Origin: an uncultured Panacagrimonas sp.
GTDB lineage: Bacteria; Pseudomonadota; Gammaproteobacteria; Nevskiales; Nevskiaceae
Direction of reading: 5' to 3'
Assembly: GCA_946481265.1 (NCBI GenBank)
Contig: CAMLNE010000116.1
Location: forward strand, 1 to 11,140
DNA length: 11,140 bases
The notes beneath the pieces are model-generated. The model was not told the DNA's origin, searched no databases, and saw only the letters and a list, made by a program, of their open reading frames with translations. Both the position numbers and the translations under genes were made by a program. Of the stretch, positions 1-5,844 are shown one piece after another. Positions within the stretch are counted from its first letter, which is position 1. Every line of letters begins with the position of its first letter.

Positions 1-275
1 GCAGCAGGTCGACGACCTGCGGCGTTCCTGTTCGTGCCGCCCGCCATGAACGCGCAGGGATCCGCGGCGCCCCGGGGATCGCGCGACCGGCCGCTCGAAA
101 CATCCGGGCTCGCTCCGAAGCGCCAGGACATGCAGGCCTTGTTTCGTGCATTCGATGACAGGCGGGCCGACGCGCCATCGTCCCGCGTGACCAGCGCTTA
201 CACTCGACCCGATCGCGTTCGGCGGCAGGCGATCACGGCAGGAATCGGCACAGGCCGCAGGCAACGGGGACCACA
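1..275. other. Left-edge region without a convincing gene
   Basis: No frame here has a plausible ribosome binding site plus protein-like composition. Open frames on both strands are rich in Arg, Ala, Pro and Ser, as expected from non-coding high-GC DNA. The only distinct structure is the near-palindrome at 4-20. A weak -10-like TACACT lies at 199-204 upstream of the flavin reductase but has no matching -35. The region probably holds the upstream control sequence of the gene starting at 276, and possibly the tail of whatever lies to the left. Confidence 0.5.
4..20. repeat. 17-bp near-perfect palindrome (hairpin or operator)
   Basis: Arms GCAGGTCG (4-11) and CGACCTGC (13-20) are perfect reverse complements around one central A. 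No T-run follows on either visible side, so an intrinsic terminator is not supported. It could be a dimeric regulator site or a transcript-end hairpin of a gene left of the window. The dyad is read directly; its function is unknown. Confidence 0.35.
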
Positions 276-827
276 GTGGACACGTACCAAATCGGCTTCA
301 TCGTTGGCAGCAACCGGCGCGACTCGATCAACCGCCGCCTCGCGCGGGCGCTGGTGCAGCTCGCCCCGCCCTCGCTGGCCTTCCGCGAAATCGGCATCGA
401 CGCACTGCCGATGTACAACGGCGACCTCGAGGGCTCCCGTCCCGAGCGCGTCAACCAGTTCACTGCCGAAGTGCGCGCCGTCGATGCGCTGATGATCGTG
501 ATGCCCGAGCACAACCGCTCCCTGCCCGCCGTGCTCAAGAATGCGATCGACTGGGGCTCCAAGCCGATGGACCAGAACGTCTGGCGCAACAAGCCGGCGC
601 TGATCGCCGGCGCCTCGCCGGGCGCGATCGGCACGGCCGTGGGCCAGCAGCACCTGCGGCAGATCCTCGGCATCCTCGGCAGCACCGTGATGGGTGGCGA
701 GTGCTACCTGCAGTTCAAGCCGGAACTGATCGATGACCAGGGCAAGGTCACTGTCGAGAGCACGCGCGAGTTCCTGCGCGGACATGTCGAGCGCTTCGCC
801 GAACTGCCCGCGCGGCTCCTGCGCTGA
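276..827 (+). CDS. NADPH-dependent FMN reductase (ChrR/YieF-like flavoprotein)
   Basis: This 183-residue cytoplasmic flavodoxin-fold protein belongs to the NADPH-dependent FMN reductase family, whose members reduce quinones, chromate or free flavins using bound FMN. The N-terminal phosphate loop GSNRRDSINRRLA (residues 11-23) matches the family pattern GSxRxxSxN. It is followed by LPMYNGD (44-50) and PEHNRSLPAVLKNAIDW (77-93), the FMN-ring motif normally written PEYN. Residue 79 is His where Tyr is usual. Length matches E. coli ChrR (about 188). The start is GTG, chosen because GGGGA at 266-270 sits five bases upstream and the protein then begins directly with the first beta strand. It is a single gene converging on the membrane-protein gene ending at 943. 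Its substrate cannot be told from sequence; supplying reduced flavin or detoxifying quinones from the adjacent catabolic genes is inference. Confidence 0.88.
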   Translation: MDTYQIGFIVGSNRRDSINRRLARALVQLAPPSLAFREIGIDALPMYNGDLEGSRPERVNQFTAEVRAVDALMIVMPEHNRSLPAVLKNAIDWGSKPMDQNVWRNKPALIAGASPGAIGTAVGQQHLRQILGILGSTVMGGECYLQFKPELIDDQGKVTVESTREFLRGHVERFAELPARLLR

Positions 828-905
828 GGCGCAGACTCGCCGTCCCTTCCGTCGTTGCCGCTACGGCCTGCTCGCGAACCGGCAAGGCCGGATCGCGGGC
901 AGGCG

Positions 906-924
906 CCCGGCCGCAGCGGCCGGG
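906..924. terminator. GC-rich hairpin between convergent genes
   Basis: CCCGGCCG (906-913) and CGGCCGGG (917-924) form a perfect 8-bp stem with a CAG loop. It lies 18 bp past the stop of the leftward membrane-protein gene and 78 bp past the stop of the rightward flavin reductase. There is no T-run on either side, so it is at best a symmetric, non-canonical termination or 3'-end stabilising structure. Confidence 0.35.
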
Positions 925-942
925 GCAGAAACCGCGTCTACA

Positions 943-1704
943 TCAGGAGAGCACGGCCCCGCCGGAAGGCGCCGCCGCCATGCTGGCGGGCACCGCCTTC
1001 TGCCGCGCTTCCTCGCGCAGCAGCTCCTGGTACATGAACCAGGCGTTCACGTTCAGGTAGACGCCCCAGACCGCCACCGGCATGTAGAACGCCAGCAGGC
1101 CGTGGTAGGCGAACGGCCCGCTCTTGAAGAAGGCGGGACCCGCGGCGGTGACGATGCCCACCGCGCCGGCGATCGTCAGCCAGCTGAACCAGCGCGGCAC
1201 CATCGGGATCTCGCGCGTGTCGTTGAGCTCGACGATCGCCGTGGCGACCATCTCGATGCTCAGGTAGATCCAGCCGAGCAGGAAGGCGAACCAGGCCCAG
1301 TCGTACCAGGACTGGATCACGTCGGCGCCCGCCTCCGGCCGGTAGGCGGCGGCGAGCCAGGCGCAGGCGTTGAAGAAGACGATCAGCGAGATGAAGATGC
1401 CGCACACCGCCGTGGTCACCGACCAGAGCGGCCAGCGACCCTCCACCTTCGAGAGCATGATCCCGAACTGGATCGATGCAGGCGTCAGGAAGCCGGCCGC
1501 GATGTAGAAGATCGAGCAGCCGATCAGCACGCCCCAGCGGTGCTCGCCGGTGAACCACTCCTTGGTTGCCTCCGCGCCGGCATCGGCCGGCACCGGCATC
1601 CAGAAGCCGGCGATCCACAGCCAGCCGACGATGGTCAGCAGGGTGAAGATCCAGGTGCAGGCGAGGCCCGCCTTCTGCGAGCCGATGTTGGTCTTGCCTT
1701 CCAT
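943..1704 (-). CDS. Six-helix Trp-rich inner-membrane protein, unknown function
   Basis: The product has 253 residues and six predicted transmembrane segments (about 13-37, 58-83, 96-121, 132-158, 171-191, 200-226). Lys at the N-terminus, the basic loop near 85-91, the Arg-containing loop 160-172 and the charged tail YQELLREEARQK put both ends in the cytoplasm. It has 17 Trp (nearly 7%), many at helix ends, and only two His, so a His-rich membrane oxygenase is unlikely. I recognise no family. The start chosen is the ATG at 1704, because GAGGAG lies seven bases upstream (1712-1717). A longer frame to 1767 would overlap the dehydrogenase gene and adds an Arg-rich, unlikely N-terminus. It is the last gene of a leftward unit, 31 bp after the alcohol dehydrogenase, so transport or membrane anchoring connected with that oxidation is possible but unproven. 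Confidence 0.8.
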   Translation of the reverse strand: MEGKTNIGSQKAGLACTWIFTLLTIVGWLWIAGFWMPVPADAGAEATKEWFTGEHRWGVLIGCSIFYIAAGFLTPASIQFGIMLSKVEGRWPLWSVTTAVCGIFISLIVFFNACAWLAAAYRPEAGADVIQSWYDWAWFAFLLGWIYLSIEMVATAIVELNDTREIPMVPRWFSWLTIAGAVGIVTAAGPAFFKSGPFAYHGLLAFYMPVAVWGVYLNVNAWFMYQELLREEARQKAVPASMAAAPSGGAVLS

Positions 1705-1711
1705 GTCTTTT

Positions 1712-1717
1712 CTCCTC
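1712..1717 (-). promoter_or_regulatory. Ribosome binding site deciding the membrane-protein start
   Basis: On the minus strand this reads GAGGAG, seven bases before the ATG at 1704. The upstream in-frame start at 1767 has no comparable site and lies inside the preceding gene, so this site supports the shorter, 253-residue protein. Confidence 0.7.
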
Positions 1718-1735
1718 GAATGCCCGTAGCGGATT

Positions 1736-2854
1736 TCAGAACACCAGAACCGGCTTGATCGCCGCACCGCTCTCCGAGGCCTGCGCCGCCTCGTTGATCT
1801 GCGCGAACGGGAACTTGCGGATCAGCTTGTCGAACGGGAACTTGCCCGCCTTGTAGTAGGCGAGCATCCGCGGGATGAAGGTCTGCGGATCGGCGTCACC
1901 CTCGGTGATGCACTTCACGCCGACACCCCGCATCAGCATGCTCATCATATTCGCCGGCAGCATCGCGTCCGGCGGCGGTACCGCGATCAGGCCGAGCATG
2001 CCGTTGGGCAGCATGGTTTCCACCGCCACGCCGATCACCGCCGGGATGCCGGTGGTGTCCACCGCGTGCGTCACGCCGCCGCCGGAGAGCTCCTTGATGC
2101 GGGCCAGCACGTCCGGCGTCTCCTTGGGATTGATCAGGTGCGTGGCACCGAGCTCCAGTGCCAGCCGGCCGCGCTCGGCATTGGGCTCGATCACGATCAC
2201 CGTGCCGGCATCCACCGCGCGTGCGCCCAGCAGCGCGCTCAGGCCCACCGCGCCGCCACCGAACACCGCCAGCGACTCGCCCTGCTTGAGGCCCAGCGAG
2301 TTGATCACCGCACCGGCACCGGTCTGGATGCCGCAGCCGAGCGGGCCGAGAAGCTCCAGCGGCAGGCTCTTGTCCACCACCACGGTGTTGCGCTCGTGCG
2401 CCACTGCGTAGGAACCGAACGAGGACTGGCCGAAGAAGTTGCCGTGCACCACCGCGCCATCCTGGCTGAGCGCCGTCGTGCCGTCGGCCGGGCGCACGCC
2501 CGAGAAGTTGTTCGGCAGGAAGTTGTAGCAGTAGGCCGGCAGCGATTGGTGGCAGGTCGGGCAGTCGGCGCAGGAATTGAAGCTGAGCACGACGTGGTCG
2601 CCCGGCTTGACGCCCTTGACCTTCGACCCGACCGACTCGACCACGCCCGCACCCTCGTGGCCGAGCACGATCGGCAGGGGCACCGGGAAGCCGTCGCGCG
2701 CGACCAGGTCGGTGTGGCACATGCCCACCGCGACCATCTTCACGCGCACCTCGTGCTCGCGCGGCGCCGCCACCTCCACCGTCTCGAGCGTGAACGGACC
2801 GCCGACCTTGCGGACGAGGGCTGCCTGGGCCTGCACCGATGCTGCTGCGTTCAT
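1736..2854 (-). CDS. Zinc-dependent NAD alcohol dehydrogenase, geraniol/aryl-alcohol type
   Basis: This 372-residue medium-chain dehydrogenase would oxidise a primary alcohol, probably allylic or benzylic, to the aldehyde with NAD in the cytoplasm. Catalytic zinc ligands are C46 (in MCHTD), H66-E67 (in LGHEG) and C174 (in GPLGCG). The structural zinc lobe has C95, C98, C101 and C109 with the classic Cx2Cx2Cx7C spacing. The Rossmann motif is GGGAVG (199-204), and acidic E223 ends the second strand, which favours NAD over NADP. From memory, stretches such as RDGFPVPLPIVLGHEG and FFGQSSFG, and the C-terminal IKPVLVF, closely resemble the geraniol dehydrogenase GeoA and benzyl-alcohol dehydrogenases; I could not run an alignment. 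The ATG is preceded by CGGAGA (2859-2864 on the minus strand). It lies 34 bp after the CurA-like gene and 31 bp before the membrane-protein gene, so the three are probably one operon. Confidence 0.92.
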   Translation of the reverse strand: MNAAASVQAQAALVRKVGGPFTLETVEVAAPREHEVRVKMVAVGMCHTDLVARDGFPVPLPIVLGHEGAGVVESVGSKVKGVKPGDHVVLSFNSCADCPTCHQSLPAYCYNFLPNNFSGVRPADGTTALSQDGAVVHGNFFGQSSFGSYAVAHERNTVVVDKSLPLELLGPLGCGIQTGAGAVINSLGLKQGESLAVFGGGAVGLSALLGARAVDAGTVIVIEPNAERGRLALELGATHLINPKETPDVLARIKELSGGGVTHAVDTTGIPAVIGVAVETMLPNGMLGLIAVPPPDAMLPANMMSMLMRGVGVKCITEGDADPQTFIPRMLAYYKAGKFPFDKLIRKFPFAQINEAAQASESGAAIKPVLVF

Positions 2855-2888
2855 GCTGTCTCCGGATTCCAGTTGATTGTGCGGCGGA

Positions 2889-3920
2889 TCAGTCCGCCAC
2901 CTTGACCAGGCGCGTGCCGCGGTTGCTGCCGTCGAACACGCCCTGGAACGCCTCGGGCGCGTTTTCCAATCCCACCACGATGTCTTCCATCGGCCGCACC
3001 TTGCCCTCGTCGATCCAGGTCTTCATCTGGGCATGGAAGGCCTTGACGCGGCCCGGTGCGTGATCGGAGGCGATCAGGCCACGCACGCTGAGGCGCCGGG
3101 CGATGACCTCGGCCATGAAGTTGAGGGTGTTCTGCATGCGGCCCTTGCTCAGCGACTGGCCGAAGCGCGGCGTGGCCATCTGGCCGACGGCCGCGATGCG
3201 CGCATTGCGGTTGAGCAGCAGCATCACCGCGTCGAGCGTGCGGCCGCCGAGCGTCTCGATATAGACGTCCACGCCCTGCGGGCAGGCCGCCGCCAGCCGC
3301 TCTTCGAACTCCTCCGATTCGCGGTTCACACCCGCGTCGAAGCCAAGCTTTTCCACCATCAGCTGGCACTTCTCCGGCCGGCCGGCGATACCGACCACGC
3401 GACAGCCCTTGAGCTTGGCGATCTGCCCGGCGATATGCCCCAGGCTGCCCAGCGCCGCACCGACGACCGCCGTCTCGCCCGCCTTGGGGGGCGCCAGGGT
3501 ATCGAGCGCGATAAAGGCGCCGAAGCCGGCCAGGCCATAGGCGCCCAGTGCGTAGCTCGGTTTCTGCGGCCCGAAATCGAGGTTGCGCAGTCGCTCGCCC
3601 TTGACCGCGGCGTAGTCCGACCAGCTCCACATGCCGCTGGCCAGATCACCGACCTTGAAGCGCGGGTGGCGCGATGCCTCCACGCGACCCACGGCGGAGC
3701 CGACCATGGCGTCCTTGAGCTTGAGCGGCTCGCCTTGAATGGCGGTGACACGCTGTACCTTGGCGTAGAGCGTGGACTCCATCGCCAGCCAGAGCGTGCG
3801 CAGCAGTACCTGCCCCTCCTCGATCTGCGGCATCGCAGCCTCATCCATCTTGAAGATGCTCGCGCTGGGGACGATGTAGCGGGGTCGTTCGACCAGAACG
3901 ATCCGTCGATTGGTGCTCAT
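2889..3920 (-). CDS. CurA/LTB4DH-like NADP-dependent enone reductase, divergent
   Basis: The 343-residue product is a zinc-free medium-chain reductase of the curcumin reductase / leukotriene B4 12-hydroxydehydrogenase group, which reduces the C=C bond of alpha,beta-unsaturated carbonyls with NADPH. Family landmarks are ESRHP-like EASRHPRFKVGD (81-92), the nucleotide loop AALGSLG (155-161) followed by IAGQIAKLKGCRVVGIAG (163-180), RPEKC (181-185), GVDVYIETLGG (216-226) and the C-terminal GLENAPEAFQGVF (317-329). Length matches E. coli CurA (about 345). Unusually, the conserved SLDPYMR segment is replaced by AMESTLYAK (46-54), and the usual TGLTAY is replaced by AGFGAF (131-136). The active-site pocket is therefore altered and the substrate probably differs from known members. 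GGAGAGAG upstream (3928-3935) supports the ATG at 3920. It is the first gene of the leftward unit. Confidence 0.87.
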   Translation of the reverse strand: MSTNRRIVLVERPRYIVPSASIFKMDEAAMPQIEEGQVLLRTLWLAMESTLYAKVQRVTAIQGEPLKLKDAMVGSAVGRVEASRHPRFKVGDLASGMWSWSDYAAVKGERLRNLDFGPQKPSYALGAYGLAGFGAFIALDTLAPPKAGETAVVGAALGSLGHIAGQIAKLKGCRVVGIAGRPEKCQLMVEKLGFDAGVNRESEEFEERLAAACPQGVDVYIETLGGRTLDAVMLLLNRNARIAAVGQMATPRFGQSLSKGRMQNTLNFMAEVIARRLSVRGLIASDHAPGRVKAFHAQMKTWIDEGKVRPMEDIVVGLENAPEAFQGVFDGSNRGTRLVKVAD

Positions 3921-4102
3921 CGGTACGCTCTCTCCGTGGCCCGTTTCGGCGCGGGTCCATCGTTCTATGGCCGCCGGTATCGCCGAAGGAACATCGTGCC
4001 GGAGGCTGCTTGTCAGAAATCGTATGGTATCCTACTATTTCCCGCAAGCACCCCGGCCGAGCCTCGGCCGCAGAGGGGCGCAACGATCCTGCGGAGGGTC
4101 AT
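3921..4102. promoter_or_regulatory. Divergent intergenic control region
   Basis: This 182-bp gap separates the leftward three-gene unit from the rightward reductase gene, so it must carry initiation signals for both. It is locally AT-richer around 4010-4040 than the flanking genes. The rightward promoter is clear; I found no convincing sigma70-type promoter for the leftward unit. A 7-bp hairpin (CGGCCGA 4054-4060, loop GCC, TCGGCCG 4064-4070) lies in the predicted 5' leader of the reductase transcript. Confidence 0.6.
4010..4038 (+). promoter_or_regulatory. Sigma70-type promoter of the reductase gene
   Basis: The -35 TTGTCA (4010-4015) matches five of six consensus bases. An exact 17-bp spacer separates it from the -10 TACTAT (4033-4038), which matches four of six and lies in an AT-rich patch unusual for this DNA. 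Initiation near 4045 would give a leader of about 58 nt containing the 4054-4070 hairpin and the GGAGGG ribosome site at 4093-4098. Confidence 0.55.
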
Positions 4103-5173
4103 ATGGGATTCCTCAAGTCGCTGTTCGGAGCCAAGGAAGCGAAGTTCGTGGAGGTGGCGCCCTTCGGCGCACGCTACGAGGTTCCCAGCGGCGAGACGAT
4201 GCTCGAGGCCGCACTGAAGAACGGCGTGCCCTTTCCGCACAATTGCACGGTCGGCACCTGCGGCTCCTGCAAGTGCAAGCTCAAGACCGGCCGCGTCAGC
4301 GCGCTGACCGACTTCGGCTACACGCTCTCGCAGCAGGAGATCGCGGCCGGCTTCATCCTCGCCTGCCAGGCCATTCCGAAGGATCCGCTCACGCAGGTCG
4401 AGGTCGAGAGCGCCGCCGCCGATGCCCCGGCGCCCGAGCAGTACACCGGCAAGATCGTCTCCACCGAAGACCTGACCCACGACATCAGGAAGATCACCCT
4501 GGAGCTCGATCGCCCGGTGAACTTCGTCGCGGGGCAGTACGCGAATCTCAAGTACCCGAACATCCGGCGTGCACGCAATTACTCGTTCGCCGACGCGCCG
4601 GACCGCGATGGCCGCAAGCAGGTCAGCTTCTACATCCGCAAGGTGCCCAAGGGCGCCTTCACCGAAGATCTCTTTGCCGGCCGGCTGGCGGACGTGCCCT
4701 TCGACATCGAGGCCCCGCATGGCGCGTTTCACCTGCACCCCGGCTCGGCACCGATGATCTGCATCGCCGGCGGCTCGGGCCTGGCGCCGCTGATGAGCGT
4801 GCTCGAGAAGGCGCGCAAGGACCGCGTGAAGCGCCCCTGCGCCTTCCTGTTCGGTGCGCGCACCGAGGCCGACCTGTACTGCCTGGACCAGATCCGGCAG
4901 ATCGAGCAGAACTGGGCCGACACGTTCGTCTTCATGCCGGTGCTCTCGCACGAGCCCGCAGACAGCGCCTGGACGGGCGCACGGGGACTGGTCACGCAGT
5001 TCATCACCGACGCCATGCCCGGCATCGACTGGGCCGAGGCGGAGGGCTACATGTGCGGCCCGCCGGGCATGATCGACGCCGGCATCGCCTCGATGACCGA
5101 GGTCGGCATGAATCTCGAGAAGATCTTCTACGACAAGTTCACCGACGAATCCCACATCGCCAAGATGCCGTAG
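4103..5173 (+). CDS. 2Fe-2S/FAD/NAD(P)H oxidoreductase, oxygenase reductase type
   Basis: This 356-residue three-domain electron-transfer protein moves electrons from NAD(P)H through FAD to a 2Fe-2S cluster and then to a partner, typically a ring- or alkane-hydroxylating oxygenase or di-iron monooxygenase. The N-terminal plant-type ferredoxin domain (about 13-105) has C48, C53, C56 and C88 with Cx4Cx2C spacing. The FAD domain (about 115-212) contains RNYS (158-161). The NAD domain has AGGSGLAP (222-229), GARTEADLY (251-259), the CGPPGM signature (318-323) and IFYDKF (341-346). This matches reductases such as DmpP, TmoF and MmoC in domain order and size. The ATG at 4103 is chosen for GGAGGG at 4093-4098. 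The longer frame from 4010 would start inside the promoter and adds a leader unlike the family. No oxygenase gene is in the window, so its partner is unknown. Confidence 0.9.
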   Translation: MGFLKSLFGAKEAKFVEVAPFGARYEVPSGETMLEAALKNGVPFPHNCTVGTCGSCKCKLKTGRVSALTDFGYTLSQQEIAAGFILACQAIPKDPLTQVEVESAAADAPAPEQYTGKIVSTEDLTHDIRKITLELDRPVNFVAGQYANLKYPNIRRARNYSFADAPDRDGRKQVSFYIRKVPKGAFTEDLFAGRLADVPFDIEAPHGAFHLHPGSAPMICIAGGSGLAPLMSVLEKARKDRVKRPCAFLFGARTEADLYCLDQIRQIEQNWADTFVFMPVLSHEPADSAWTGARGLVTQFITDAMPGIDWAEAEGYMCGPPGMIDAGIASMTEVGMNLEKIFYDKFTDESHIAKMP

Positions 5174-5183
5174 GCTTCGACCA

Positions 5184-5223
5184 CTGCCTCGCCTGGTGGC
5201 GGGGCAGTCCCGCTCTTGCGGGA
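5184..5223 (+). other. Two back-to-back hairpins after the reductase gene
   Basis: The first hairpin has 10-bp arms (5184-5193 and 5198-5207) with one T-G wobble and a TGGT loop. It directly abuts a second with TCCCGC (5208-5213), loop TCTT and GCGGGA (5218-5223). No T-run follows, so it is not a canonical intrinsic terminator. Its position 10 bp after the stop and 73 bp before the next gene suggests partial termination, or protection of the reductase mRNA from 3' decay so that the two genes are expressed at different levels. Confidence 0.5.
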
Positions 5224-5296
5224 CAGACGGGAAACATCGCGATGCACCAGCCTGCAGGGGGCACGCGCAAAAAACCACAACAAGGGGGGAGACACC

Positions 5297-5644
5297 ATGA
5301 GCCTGATCCAGATTTCGTTCCTGTTCTTTGCCGCGATCGCGGCCGGCGGCCTGCTGATGGCCGGCCTGATCCTGGCGAAGGTCAAGGTGCCGGCGCTGCT
5401 GCCGCCCGCGCACGGCCTCGGCGGGCTGGCGGCGGTGGCCCTGCTGTTCTACGCCAACCTGCAGCTGGGTGACGCGGCGCCCGATCGCGCCTGGTGGGCG
5501 CTGGCGGTGTTCGCGGCGGGCCTGGTCGGCGGCCTGCTGTTCTTCCGCGTGCTGTTCAAGCAGAGCGCGCCGCTGTTCCTGATTGCCGGGCACGGCTCGG
5601 TGGCGGCGCTGGGCCTGTTCCTGCTCTACGGCGTCGCGTTCTGA
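5297..5644 (+). CDS. Small four-helix membrane protein with internal duplication, unknown function
   Basis: The product has 115 residues and four predicted helices (about 5-27, 38-55, 64-84, 92-113). It appears to be two copies of one helical hairpin. FAAIAAGGLL (11-20) aligns with FAAGLVGGLL (72-81), and after a short basic turn PALLPPAHG (32-40) aligns with PLFLIAGHG (92-100), needing only a one-residue gap. The basic turns KVK (28-30) and RVLFK (84-88) imply that both lie in the cytoplasm with both termini outside, so His39 and His99 occupy equivalent cytoplasmic-side positions. The start is set by a strong GGGGGGAGA site (5284-5292); an A-rich stretch precedes it. An upstream in-frame extension lacks such a site. 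It lies 123 bp after the reductase gene and may be cotranscribed. I recognise no family; a redox or transport role linked to the reductase is speculation. Confidence 0.75.
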   Translation: MSLIQISFLFFAAIAAGGLLMAGLILAKVKVPALLPPAHGLGGLAAVALLFYANLQLGDAAPDRAWWALAVFAAGLVGGLLFFRVLFKQSAPLFLIAGHGSVAALGLFLLYGVAF

Positions 5645-5659
5645 GAATCCGCGCGCTTC

Positions 5660-5684
5660 CCTTCCCGGGGAGGCGTGCATTTTT
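5660..5684 (+). terminator. Weak intrinsic terminator candidate
   Basis: CCTTCCC (5660-5666) and GGGGAGG (5667-5673) can fold into a short stem of about 5 bp with a CCGG loop and one wobble. A run of five T (5680-5684) follows six bases later, 16-40 bp past the stop of the small membrane protein. The T-run is rare in this GC-rich DNA, but the stem is short and not adjacent to it. Confidence 0.35.
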
Positions 5685-5844
5685 CCTGCGCCATGGCAGG
5701 CCGGTATCGGGCCGGCGTGCCGGACGCGCGCTCGGCCCGACGCGGGCCGTGCGCCACGACGACGACGGCAGCACGTCGACACAGGAAGCAACGCCCCTCG
5801 CGACGGCACACTGGCCGGCTCGGCCACCATTCCAACGACTCTCC
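5685..5844. other. GC-rich gap before the FadL-like gene
   Basis: No gene is seen. The gap contains several small inverted repeats, for example CGGCCC (5733-5738) with GGGCCG (5744-5749) and CCTGC (5685-5689) with GCAGG (5696-5700). I could not identify a -35/-10 pair with good spacing, although a promoter for the downstream series is expected here. Confidence 0.4.

Noticed and set aside
34..492. Open frame covering the left-edge region and overlapping the flavin reductase
   Set aside because: It has no ribosome site and Ser/Arg/Ala-rich low-information composition, and it overlaps a clear gene in another frame.
943..1704. Membrane protein as the missing membrane-bound hydroxylase partner of the reductase
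   Set aside because: It has only two His and none of the HxxxH/HxxHH clusters of AlkB- or desaturase-type enzymes.
3988..4014. GGAAC ... TGTC resembling an ECF sigma promoter upstream of the reductase
   Set aside because: The spacing between the elements (19 bp to GTC) is longer than usual for ECF promoters, and the region fits the sigma70-type promoter better.
5753..5772. Short GAC-repeat stretch as a possible microsatellite or CRISPR-like repeat
   Set aside because: It is only about four trinucleotide copies without spacers, expected by chance in this GC-rich DNA.
4013..5830. 605-codon open frame on the minus strand opposite the reductase and small membrane protein
   Set aside because: It is antisense to two well-supported genes, has Arg/Gly/His-rich composition without domains, and lacks a ribosome site. 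It is a GC-driven shadow.
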